The translations under genes were made by a program, and so were the position numbers. Positions 11,101 through 23,100 of a stretch of DNA of 64,000 nt are shown piece by piece. The stretch covers positions 248,001 through 312,000 of the forward strand of contig CAWUCO010000097.1 in the NCBI GenBank assembly GCA_963920705.1, read 5' to 3'. Source of the stretch: Odiellus spinosus. Its lineage: Eukaryota > Arthropoda > Arachnida > Opiliones > Phalangiidae. A model generated the notes under the pieces. That model searched no databases. It had not been told where the DNA came from and saw only the letters and a list, made by a program, of their open reading frames with translations. Positions within the stretch are counted from its first letter, which is position 1; every line of letters begins with the position of its first letter.

Positions 11101-13655
11101 TTATCAAAATAGGCAAATTTCAGATTTTAAAAATTCGCTTTTTGATATTAGATGTTTTTTGAATTGGCCATATTTTCCATGTTTTTCAACGGATTTTCCA
11201 AAACCCTTGTTTTTTAGATAGACCAATATTTGCTCTTTCGATACGTGTTGATTTTGTCTAAATAGCTTAAAAATCAAAATTTTGTGTCCATTTGAATCCA
11301 ATAATCTTGGATTTTTAAGCGTTTTTGCTTAATTTTAACCAATTTTATATTTGTCACGTTTTCGCAATTTAGACAAAACCAAAGTCATTCGAAAGAGCAA
11401 TTAATGGACAGTCTAAATGATAAGAGTTTTCAGAAATCCGTTGAAAAACAAGAAAAATATGTCCAATTCAAGAAATCATACAATATCAAAATAGTCAAAT
11501 TTCAGATTTTAAAAATTCGCTTTTTGATATTAGATGTTTTTTGAATTGGCCATATTTTCCAGGTTTTTCAACGGATTTTCCAAAACTCTTGTTTTTTAGA
11601 TAGACCAATAATTTCTCTTTCGAGTGGTCTTAATTTTGTCTAAATCGCTTAAAAATCAAAAGTTTTGTGTCCATTTGAATCCAATAATCTTGGATTTTTA
11701 AGCGTTTTTGCTTAATTTTAACCAATTTTATATTTGTCACGTTTTCGCAATTTAGACAAAACCAAAGTCATTCGAAAGAGCAATTAATGGACAGTCTAAA
11801 TAATAAGAGTTTTCAAAAATCCGTTGAAAAACAAGAAAAATATGGCCAATTCAAGAAACCATACAATATCAAAATAGTCAAATTTCAGATTTTAAAAATT
11901 CGCTTTTTGATATTAGATGTTTTTTGAATTGGCTATATTTTCCATGTTTTTCAACGGATTTTCCAAAACTCTTGTTTTTTAGATAGACCAATAATTATTC
12001 TTTCGAGTGGTCTTAATTTTGTCTAAATCGCTTAAAAATCAAAAGTTTTGTGTCCATTTGAATTCCAATAATCTTGGATTTTTAAGTGTTTTTGCTTAAT
12101 TTTAACCAATTTTATATTTGTCACAATTTTGCAATTTAGACAAAACCAAATTCATTCGAAAGAGCAATTAATGGACAGTCTAAATAATAAGAGTTTTCAA
12201 AAATCCGTTGAAAAACAAGAAAAATATGGCCAATTCAAGAAATCATACATTATCAAAATAGGCAAATTTCAGATTTTAAAAATTCGCTTTTTGATATTAG
12301 ATGTTTTTTGAATTGGCCATATTTTCCATGTTTTTCAACGGATTTTCCAAAACCCTTGTTTTTTAGATAGACCAATATTTGCTCTTTCGATACGTGTTGA
12401 TTTTGTCTAAATAGCTTAAAAATCAAAATTTTGTGTCCATTTGAATCCAATAATCTTGGATTTTTAAGCGTTTTTGCTTAATTTTAACCAATTTTATATT
12501 TGTCACGTTTTCGCAATTTAGACAAAACCAAAGTCATTCGAAAGAGCAATTAATGGACAGTCTAAATAATAAGAGTTTTCAGAAATCCGTTGAAAAACAA
12601 GAAAAATATGTCCAATTCAAGAAATCATACAATATCAAAATAGTCAAATTTCAGATTTTAAAAATTCGCTTTTTGATATTAGATGTTTTTTGAATTGGCC
12701 ATATTTTCCAGGTTTTTCAACGGATTTTCCAAAACTCTTGTTTTTTAGATAGACCAATAATTTCTCTTTCGAGTGGTCTTAATTTTGTCTAAATCGCTTA
12801 AAAATCAAAAGTTTTGTGTCCATTTGAATCCAATAATCTTGGATTTTTAAGCGTTTTTGCTTAATTTTAACCAATTTTATATTTGTCACGTTTTCGCAAT
12901 TTAGACAAAACCAAAGTCATTCGAAAGAGCAATTAATGGACAGTCTAAATTTTAAGAGTTTTCAAAAATCCGTTGAAAAACAAGAAAAATATGGCCAATT
13001 CAAGAAACCATGCAATATCAAAATAGTCAGATTTCAGATTTTAAAAATTCGCTTTTTGATATTAGATGTTTTTTGAATTGGCTATATTTTCCATGTTTTT
13101 CAAAGGATTTTCCAAAACTCTTGTTTTTTAGATAGACCAATAATTGCTCTTTCGAGTGGTCTTAATTTTGTCTAAATCGCTTAAAAATAAAAAGTTTTTT
13201 GTCCATTTGAATCCAATAATCTTGGATTTTTAAGCGTTTTTGCTTAATTTTAACCAATTTTATATTTGTCACGTTTTCGCAATTTAGACAAAACCAAAGT
13301 CATTCGAAAGAGCAATTAATGAACAGTCTAAATAATAAGAGCTTTCAAAAATCCGTTGAAAAACAAGAAAAATATGGCCAATTCAAGAAATCATACATTA
13401 TCAAAATAGTCAAATTTCAGATTTTAAAAATTCGCTTTTTGATATTAGATGTTTTTTGAATTGGCCATATTTTCCATGTTTTTCAAAGGATTTTCCAAAA
13501 CCCTTGTTTTTTAGATAGACCAATATTTGATCTTTCGATACGTGTTGATTTTGTCTAAATAGCTTAAAAATCAAAAGTTTTGTGTCCATTTGAATCCAAT
13601 AATCTTGGATTTTTAAGCGTTTTTGCTTAATTTTAACCAATTTTATATTTGTCAC
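8050..13655. repeat. 8-monomer higher-order repeat, 3064 bp (two copies, second incomplete)
   Basis: 8050-10591 matches 11114-13655 at an offset of 3064 bp. Shared rare markers are CAAAATTTTGTGTCC (2-bp loss), CTAAATGATAAG (8355 and 11419), ATGTCCAATTC, ACCAAATTCATTCG, CTAAATTTTAAG (9881 and 12945), AAAAAGTTTTTTGTCC, AATGAACAG with AGAGCTTTC, and TTTTTCAAAGGATT. The left boundary is sharp: T at 8049 against G at 11113, with several differences upstream. The right boundary is at about 10591/13655, where ACGTTTTCG meets ACAATTTTG. Inside the unit, 8100-8400 and 9249-9549 are related at 1149 bp, so a trimer duplication preceded the 8-mer. Confidence 0.85.
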
Positions 13656-14671
13656 AATTTTGCAATTTAGACAAAACCAAAGTCATTCGAAAGAGCAATT
13701 AATGGACAGTCTAAATAATAAGAGTTTTCAAAAATCCGTTGAAAAACAAGAAAAATATGGCCAATTCAAGAAACCATACAATATCAAAATAGTCAGATTT
13801 CAGATTTTAAAAATTCGCTTTTTGATATTAGATGTTTTTTGAATTGGCTATATTTTCCATGTTTTTCAACGGATTTTCCAAAACTCTTGTTTTTTAGATA
13901 GACCAATAATTGCTCTTTCGAGTGGTCTTAATTTTGTCTAAATCGCTTAAAAATCAAAAGTTTTATGTCCATTTGAATCCAATAATCTTGGATTTTTAAG
14001 CGTTTTTGCTTAATTTTAACCAATTTTATATTTGTCACGTTTTCGCAATTTAGACAAAACCAAAGTCATTCGAAAGAGCAATTAATGGACAGTCTAAATA
14101 ATAAGAGTTTTCAAAAATCCGTTGAAAAACAAGAAAAATATGGCCAATTCAAGAAATCATACATTATCAAAATAGTCAAATTTCAGATTTTAAAAATTCG
14201 CTTTTTGATATTAGATGTTTTTTGAATTGGCCATATTTTCCATGTTTTTCAAAGGATTTTCCAAAACCCTTGTTTTTTAGATAGACCAATATTTGATCTT
14301 TCGATACGTGTTGATTTTGTCTAAATAGCTTAAAAATCAAAAGTTTTGTGTCCATTTGAATCCAATAATCTTGGATTTTTAAGCGTTTTTGCTTAATTTT
14401 AACCAATTTTATATTTGTCACAATTTTGCAATTTAGACAAAACCAAAGTCATTCGAAAGAGCAATTAATGGACAGTCTAAATAATAAGAGTTTTCAAAAA
14501 TCCGTTGAAAAACAAGAAAAATATGGCCAATTCAAGAAACCATACAATATCAAAATAGTCAGATTTCAGATTTTAAAAATTCGCTTTTTGATATTAGATG
14601 TTTTTTGAATTGGCTATATTTTCCATGTTTTTCAACGGATTTTCCAAAACTCTTGTTTTTTAGATAGACCA
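13340..14671. repeat. Dimeric higher-order repeat, 766 bp
   Basis: About 13340-13905 recurs at about 14106-14671. Both copies have TTTTTCAAAGGATT, ATATTTGATCTTTCG, and AGTCAGATTTCAG in the following monomer. The match ends where ATAATTGCTC (13908) faces ATAATTTCTC (14674). Confidence 0.7.
13944..14002. repeat. 12-bp linker hairpin (example copy)
   Basis: CGCTTAAAAATC at 13944-13955 is the exact inverse of GATTTTTAAGCG at 13991-14002, with a 35-nt loop. Its first three bases overlap the last three of the large palindrome, so the two dyads adjoin. Directly downstream TTAAGC-GTTTTT-GCTTAA (13996-14013) forms an alternative 6-bp stem that competes for the same AAGC bases. Most copies keep the 12-bp stem. 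Copies with AAGTGTTTTT, AAGTACTTTT or TAGCTTAAAAATC lose one or two end pairs. No function is known to me. Confidence 0.8.
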
Positions 14672-14779
14672 ATAATTTCTCTTTCGAGTGGTCTTAATTT
14701 TGTCTAAATCGCTTAAAAATCAAAAGTTTTGTGTCCATTTGAATCCAATAATCTTGGATTTTTAAGCGTTTTTGCTTAA

Positions 14780-16890
14780 TTTTAACCAATTTTATATTTG
14801 TCACGTTTTCGCAATTTAGACAAAACCAAAGTCATTCGAAAGAGCAATTAATGGACAGTCTAAATAATAAGAGTTTTCAAAAATACGTTGAAAAACAAGA
14901 AAAATATGGCCAATTCAAGAAATCATACAATATCAAAAGAGTCAAATTTCAGATTTTAAAAATTCGCTTTTTGATATTAGACGCTTTTTGAATTGGCCAT
15001 ATATTCCATGTTTTTCAACGGATTTTCCAAAACTCTTGTTTTTTAGATAGACCAATATTTGCTCTTTCGAGTGGTCTTATTTTTGTCTAAATCGCTTAAA
15101 AATCAAATGTTTTGTGTCCATTTGAATCCAATAATGTTTGATTTTTAAGCGTTTTAGCTTCATTTCAACCCATTTTATATTTGTCACGTTTTGGCAATTT
15201 AGACAAAACCAGTCATTCGAAAGAGCAATTAATGGACAGTCTTAATAATAAGAGTTTTCAGAAATCCGTTGAAAAACAAGAAAAATATGGCCAATTCAAG
15301 AAATCATACAATATCAAAATAGTCAAATTTCAGATTTTAAAAATTCGCTTTTTGATATTAGATGTTTTTTGAATTGGCCATATTTTCCAGGTTTTTCAAC
15401 GGATTTTCCAAAACTCTTGTTTTTTAGATAGACCAATATTTGCTTTTTCGAGTAGTCTTAATTTTGTCTAAATCGCTTGAAAATCAAAAGTTTTGTGTCC
15501 ATTTGAATCCAATAATCTTGGATTTTTAAGCGTTTTTGCTTAATTTTAACCAATTTTATATTTGTCACGTTTTGGCAATTTAGACAAATTCAAAGTCATT
15601 CGAAAGAGCAATTAATGGACAATGTTAATAATAAGAGTTTTCAGAAATCCGTTTAAAAACAAGAAAAATATGGCCAATTCAAGAAATCATACAATATCAA
15701 AATAGTCAAATTTCAGATTTTAAAAATTCGCTTTTTGATATTAGATGCTTTTTGAATTGGCCATATTTTCCATGTTTTTCAACGGATTTTCCAAAACTCT
15801 TGTTTTTTACATAGACCAATATTTGCTCTTTCGAGTGGTCTTAATTTTGTCTAAATCGCTTAAAAATCAAAAGTTTTGTGTCCATTTGAATTCCAATAAT
15901 CTTGGATTTTTAAGTGTTTTTGCTTAATTTTAACCAATTTTATATTTGTCACAATTTTGCAATTTAGACAAAACCAAAGTCATTCGAAAGAGCAATTAAT
16001 GGACAGTCTAAATAATAAGAGTTTTCAAAAATCCGTTGAAAAACAAGAAAAATATGGCCAAATCAAGAAATAATACAATATCAAAATAGCCTAATTTCAA
16101 ATTTTAAAAATTCGCTTTTTTATGTTAGATGTTTTTTGAATTGGCCATATTTTCCAGGTTTTTCAACGGATTTTCCAAAACTCTTGTTTTTTAGATAGAC
16201 CAATATTTGCTCTTTCGAGTGGTCTTATTTTTGTCTAAATCGCTTAAAAATCAAATGTTTTGTGTCCATTTGAATCCAATAATGTTTGATTTTTAAGCGT
16301 TTTAGCTTCATTTCAACCTATTTTATATTTGTCACGTTTTGGCAATTTAGACAAAACCAGTCATTCGAAAGAGCAATTAATGGACAGTCTTAATAATAAG
16401 AGTTTTCAGAAATCCGTTGAAAAACAAGAAAAATATGGCCAATTCAAGAAATCATACAATATCAAAATAGTCAAATTTCAGATTTTAAAAATTCGCTTTT
16501 TGATATTAGATGTTTTTTGAATTGGCCATATTTTCCAGGTTTTTCAACGGATTTTCCAAAACTCTTGTTTTTAGATAGACCAATATTTTCTTTTTCGAGT
16601 AGTCTTAATTTTGTCTAAATCGCTTGAAAATCAAAAGTTTTGTGTCCATTTGAATCCAATAATCTTGGATTTTTAAGCGTTTTTGCTTAATTTTAACCAA
16701 TTTTATATTTGTCACGTTTTGGCAATTTAGACAAAAGCAAAGTCATTCGAAAGAGCAATTAATGGACAATCTTAATAATAAGAGTTTTCAAAAATCCGTT
16801 GAAAAACAAGAAAAATATGGCCAATTCAAGAAATCATACAATATCAAAATAGTCAAATTTCAGATTTTAAAAATTCGCTTTTTGATATTA
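14780..16890. repeat. Mixed satellite monomers with a 1148-bp trimer relation
   Basis: The first monomers with the 2-bp-short ACCAGTCATTCG variant appear at about 15181 and 16329, 1148 bp apart, each preceded by GCTTCATTTCAACC and followed by TTCCAGG and TCGAGTAGTC. Between them are monomers with ATTCAAAGTC (15589), a GTTTAAAAACAAG variant (15652), and one with several private changes (GGCCAAATC, AAATAATAC, AGCCTAATTTC near 16055-16095). Confidence 0.6.
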
Positions 16891-19800
16891 GATGTTTTTT
16901 GAATTGGCCATATTTTCCATGTTTTTCAACGGATTTTCCAAAACTCTTGTTTTTTGGGTAGAGCAATATTTGCTCTTTCGAGTGGTCTTATTTTGTCTAA
17001 ATCGCTTAAAAATCAAAAGTTTTGTGTCCATTTGAATCCAATAATCTTGGATTTTTAAGCGTTTTTGCTTAATTTTAACCAATTTTATATTTGTCACGTT
17101 TTCGCAATTTAGACAAAACCAAAGTCATTCGAAAGAGCAATTAATGGACAGTCTAAATAATAAGAGTTTTCAAAAATCTGTTGAAAAACAAGAAAAATAT
17201 GGCCAATTCAAGAAATCATACATTATCAAAATAGTCAAATTTCAGATTTTAAAAATTCGCTTTTTGATATTAGATGTTTTTTGAATTGGTCATATTTTCC
17301 ATGTTTTTCAACGGATTTTCCAAAACCCTTGTTTTTTAGGTAGACCAATATTTTCTCTTTCGATACGTGTTGATTTTGTCTAAATAGCTTAAAAATCAAA
17401 AGTTTTGTGTCCATTTGAATCCAATAATCTTGGATTTTTAAGCGTTTTTGCTTAATTTTAACCAATTTTATATTTGTCACAATTTTGCAATTTAGACAAA
17501 ACCAAAGTCATTCGAAAGAGCAATTAATGGACAGTCTAAATAATAAGAGTTTTCAGAAATCCGTTTAAAAACAAGAAAAATATGGCCAATTCAAGAAATC
17601 ATACAATATCAAAATAGTCAAATTTCAGATTTTAAAAATTCGCTTTTTGATATTAGATGCTTTTTGAATTGGCCATATTTTCCATGTTTTTCAACGGATT
17701 TTCCAAAACTCTTGTTTTTTACATAGACCAATATTTGCTCTTTCGAGTGGTCTTAATTTTGTCTAAATCGCTTAAAAATCAAAAGTTTTGTGTCCATTTG
17801 AATTCCAATAATCTTGGATTTTTAAGTGTTTTTGCTTAATTTTAACCAATTTTATATTTGTCACAATTTTGCAATTTAGACAAAACCAAAGTCATTCGAA
17901 AGAGCAATTAATGGACAGTCTAAATAATAAGAGTTTTCAAAAATCCGTTGAAAAACAAGAAAAATATGGCCAATTCAAGAAATCATACAATATCAAAATA
18001 GTCAAATTTCAGATTTTAAAAATTCGCTTTTTGATATTAGATGTTTTTTGAATTGACCATATTTTCCATGTTTTTCAACGGATTTTCCAAAACTCTTGTT
18101 TTTTGGGTAGAGCAATATTTGCTCTTTCGAGTGGTCTTAATTTTGTCTAAATCGCTTAAAAATCAAAAGTTTTGTGTCCATTTGAATCCAATAATCTTGG
18201 ATTTTTAAGCGTTTTTGCTTAATTTTAACCAATTTTATATTTGTCACGTTTTCGCAATTTAGACAAAACCAAAGTCATTCGAAAGAGCAATTAATGGACA
18301 GTCTAAATAATAAGAGTTTTCAAAAATCTGTTGAAAAACAAGAAAAATATGGCCAATTCAAGAAATCATACATTATCAAAATAGTCAAATTTCAGATTTT
18401 AAAAATTCGCTTTTTGATATTAGATGTTTTTTGAATTGGTCATATTTTCCATGTTTTTCAACGGATTTTCCAAAACCCTTGTTTTTTAGGTAGACCAATA
18501 TTTTCTCTTTCGATACGTGTTGATTTTGTCTAAATAGCTTAAAAATCAAAAGTTTTGTGTCCATTTGAATCCAATAATCTTGGATTTTTAAGCGTTTTTG
18601 CTTAATTTTAACCAATTTTATATTTGTCACAATTTTGCAATTTAGACAAAACCAAAGTCATTCGAAAGAGCAATTAATGGACAGTCTAAATAATAAGAGT
18701 TTTCAGAAATCCGTTTAAAAACAAGAAAAATATGGCCAATTCAAGAAATCATACAATATCAAAATAGTCAAATTTCAGATTTTAAAAATTCGCTTTTTGA
18801 TATTAGATGCTTTTTGAATTGGCCATATTTTCCATGTTTTTCAACGGATTTTCCAAAACTCTTGTTTTTTACATAGACCAATATTTGCTCTTTCGAGTGG
18901 TCTTAATTTTGTCTAAATCGCTTAAAAATCAAAAGTTTTGTGTCCATTTGAATTCCAATAATCTTGGATTTTTAAGTGTTTTTGCTTAATTTTAACCAAT
19001 TTTATATTTGTCACAATTTTGCAATTTAGACAAAACCAAAGTCATTCGAAAGAGCAATTAATGGACAGTCTAAATAATAAGAGTTTTCAAAAATCCGTTG
19101 AAAAACAAGAAAAATATGGCCAATTCAAGAAATCATACAATATCAAAATAGTCAAATTTCAGATTTTAAAAATTCGCTTTTTGATATTAGATGTTTTTTG
19201 AATTGACCATATTTTCCATGTTTTTCAACGGATTTTCCAAAACTCTTGTTTTTTGGGTAGAGCAATATTTGCTCTTTCGAGTGGTCTTAATTTTGTCTAA
19301 ATCGCTTAAAAATCAAAAGTTTTGTGTCCATTTGAATCCAATAATCTTGGATTTTTAAGCGTTTTTGCTTAATTTTAACCAATTTTATATTTGTCACGTT
19401 TTCGCAATTTAGACAAAACCAAAGTCATTCGAAAGAGCAATTAATGGACAGTCTAAATAATAAGAGTTTTCAAAAATCTGTTGAAAAACAAGAAAAATAT
19501 GGCCAATTCAAGAAATCATACATTATCAAAATAGTCAAATTTCAGATTTTAAAAATTCGCTTTTTGATATTAGATGTTTTTTGAATTGGTCATATTTTCC
19601 ATGTTTTTCAACGGATTTTCCAAAACCCTTGTTTTTTAGGTAGACCAATATTTTCTCTTTCGATACGTGTTGATTTTGTCTAAATAGCTTAAAAATCAAA
19701 AGTTTTGTGTCCATTTGAATCCAATAATCTTGGATTTTTAAGCGTTTTTGCTTAATTTTAACCAATTTTATATTTGTCACAATTTTGCAATTTAGACAAA

Positions 19801-20160
19801 ACCAAAGTCATTCGAAAGAGCAATTAATGGACAGTCTAAATAATAAGAGTTTTCAGAAATCCGTTTAAAAACAAGAAAAATATGGCCAATTCAAGAAATC
19901 ATACAATATCAAAATTGTCAAATTTCAGATTTTAAAAATTCGCTTTTTGATATTAGATGCTTTTTGAATTGGCCATATTTTCCATGTTTTTCAACGGATT
20001 TTCCAAAACTCTTGTTTTTTACATAGACCAATATTTGCTCTTTCGAGTGGTCTTAATTTTGTCTAAATCGCTTAAAAATCAAAAGTTTTGTGTCCATTTG
20101 AATTCCAATAATCTTGGATTTTTAAGTGTTTTTGCTTAATTTTAACCAATTTTATATTTG
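16890..20160. repeat. Trimeric higher-order repeat, 1150 bp
   Basis: Three monomer types follow each other in fixed order. Type 1 has TTTTTTGGGTAGAGC in arm 2. Type 2 has AATCTGTTGAAAAAC in arm 1, and GGTAGACCAATATTTTCTC with GATACGTGTTG in arm 2. Type 3 has TCAGAAATCCGTTTAAAAAC in arm 1, and GATGCTTTTTG and TTTTTTACATAGACC in arm 2. The order repeats at 1150-bp steps (for example type 3 arm 2 at 17657, 18807 and 19957). Copies look nearly identical; AAAATTGTC for AAAATAGTC near 19913 marks the last one. Confidence 0.85.
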
Positions 20161-23100
20161 TCACAATTTTGCAATTTAGACAAAACCAAAGTCATTCGAA
20201 AGAGCAATTAATGGACAGTCTAAATAATAAGAGTTTTCAAAAATCCGTTGAAAAACAAGAAAAATATGGCCAATTCAAGAAATCATACAATATCAAAATA
20301 GTCAAATTTCAGATTTTAAAAATTCGCTTTTTGATATTAGATGCTTTTTGAATTGGCCATATTTTCCATGTTTTTCAACGGATTTTCCAAAACTCTTGTT
20401 TTTTACATAGACCAATATTTGCTCTTTCGAGTGGTCTTAATTTTGTCTAAATCGCTTAAAAATCAAAAGTTTTGTGTCCATTTGAATTCCAATAATCTTG
20501 GATTTTTAAGTACTTTTGCTTAATTTTAACCAATTTTATATTTGTCACAATTTTGCAATTTAGACAAAACCAAAGTCATTCGAAAGAGCAATTAATGGAC
20601 AGTCTAAATAATAAGAGTTTTCAAAAATCCGTTGAAAAACAAGAAAAATATGGCCAATTCAAGAAATCATACAATATCAAAATAGTCAAATTTCAGATTT
20701 TAAAAATTCGCTTTTTGATATTAGATGCTTTTTGAATTGGCCATATTTTCCATGTTTTTCAACGGATTTTCCAAAACTCTTGTTTTTTACATAGACCAAT
20801 ATTTGCTCTTTCGAGTGGTCTTAATTTTGTCTAAATCGCTTAAAAATCAAAAGTTTTGTGTCCATTTGAATTCCAATAATCTTGGATTTTTAAGTGTTTT
20901 TGCTTAATTTTAACCAATTTTATATTTGTCACAATTTTGCAATTTAGACAAAACCAAAGTCATTCGAAAGAGCAATTAATGGACAGTCTAAATAATAAGA
21001 GTTTTCAAAAATCCGTTGAAAAACAAGAAAAATATGGCCAATTCAAGAAATCATACAATATCAAAATAGTCAAATTTCAGATTTTAAAAATTCGCTTTTT
21101 GATATTAGATGTTTTTTGAATTGACCATATTTTCCATGTTTTTCAACGGATTTTCCAAAACTCTTGTTTTTTGGGTAGAGCAATATTTGCTCTTTCGAGT
21201 GGTCTTAATTTTGCCTAAATCGCTTAAAAATCAAAAGTTTTGTGTCCATTTGAATCCAATAATCTTGGATTTTTAAGCGTTTTTGCTTAATTTTAACCAA
21301 TTTTATATTTGTCACGTTTTCGCAATTTAGACAAAACCAAAGTCATTCGAAAGAGCAATTAATGGACAGTCTAAATAATAAGAGTTTTCAAAAATCTGTT
21401 GAAAAACAAGAAAAATATGGCCAATTCAAGAAATCATACATTATCAAAATAGTCAAATTTCAGATTTTAAAAATTCGCTTTTTGATATTAGATGTTTTTT
21501 GAATTGGTCATATTTTCCATCTTTTTCAACGGATTTTCCAAAACCCTTGTTTTTAGGTAGACCAATATTTTCTCTTTCGATACGTGTTGATTTTGTCTAA
21601 ATAGCTTAAAAATCAAAAGTTTTGTGTCCATTTGAATCCAATAATCTTGGATTTTTAAGCGTTTTTGCTTAATTTTAACCAATTTTATATTTGTCACAAT
21701 TTTGCAATTTAGACAAAACCAAAGTCATTCGAAAGAGCAATTAATGGACAGTCTAAATAATAAGAGTTTTCAGAAATCCGTTTAAAAACAAGAAAAATAT
21801 GGCCAATTCAAGAAATCATACAATATCAAAATAGTCAAATTTCAGATTTTAAAAATTCGCTTTTTGATATTAGATGCTTTTTGAATTGGCCATATTTTCC
21901 ATGTTTTTCAACGGATTTTCCAAAACTCTTGTTTTTTACATAGACCAATATTTGCTCTTTCGAGTGGTCTTAATTTTGTCTAAATCGCTTAAAAATCGAA
22001 AGTTTTGTGTCCATTTGAATTCCAATAATCTTGGATTTTTAAGTGTTTTTGCTTAATTTTAACCAATTTTATATTTGTCACAATTTTGCAATTTAGACAA
22101 AACCAAAGTCATTCGAAAGAGCAATTAATGGACAGTCTAAATAATAAGAGTTTTCAAAAATCCGTTGAAAAACAAGAAAAATATGGCCAATTCAAGAAAT
22201 CATACAATATCAAAATAGTCAAATTTCAGATTTTAAAAATTCGCTTTTTGATATTAGATGTTTTTTGAATTGACCATATTTTCCATGTTTTTCAACGGAT
22301 TTTCCAAAACTCTTGTTTTTTGGGTAGAGCAATATTTGCTCTTTCGAGTGGTCTTAATTTTGTCTAAATCGCTTAAAAATCAAAAGTTTTGTGTCCATTT
22401 GAATCCAATAATCTTGGATTTTTAAGCGTTTTTGCTTAATTTTAACCAATTTTATATTTGTCACGTTTTCGCAATTTAGACAAAACCAAAGTCATTCGAA
22501 AGAGCAATTAATGGACAGTCTAAATAATAAGAGTTTTCAAAAATCTGTTGAAAAACAAGAAAAATATGGCCAATTCAAGAAATCATACATTATCAAAATA
22601 GTCAAATTTCAGATTTTAAAAATTCGCTTTTTGATATTAGATGTTTTTTGAATTGGTCATATTTTCCATGTTTTTCAACGGATTTTCCAAAACCCTTGTT
22701 TTTTAGGTAGACCAATATTTTCTCTTTCGATACGTGTTGATTTTGTCTAAATAGCTTAAAAATCAAAAGTTTTGTGTCCATTTGAATCCAATAATCTTGG
22801 ATTTTTAAGCGTTTTTGCTTAATTTTAACCAATTTTATATTTGTCACAATTTTGCAATTTAGACAAAACCAAAGTCATTCGAAAGAGCAATTAATGGACA
22901 GTCTAAATAATAAGAGTTTTCAGAAATCCGTTTAAAAACAAGAAAAATATGGCCAATTCAAGAAATCATACAATATCAAAATTGTCAAATTTCAGATTTT
23001 AAAAATTCGCTTTTTGATATTAGATGCTTTTTGAATTGGCCATATTTTCCATGTTTTTCAACGGATTTTCCAAAACTCTTGTTTTTTACATAGACCAATA

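Noticed and set aside
17235..17480. Recurring 62-81 codon minus-strand frames (starting TNIKLVKIKQKR) as genes
   Set aside because: They are the inverted arm 2 plus linker read backwards, mostly from a GTG (some TTG). Single-base indels turn them into unrelated 69-codon frames without any sign of selection.
20341..20523. ATG-initiated 60-codon plus-strand frames (starting MLFELAIFSMFF or MFFELAIFSMFF), hydrophobic and resembling a membrane peptide
   Set aside because: This is arm 2 read in sense. Hydrophobicity comes from T-rich codons. It exists only in subfamilies with ACATAGACC or certain other variants and is closed by stops in most monomers.
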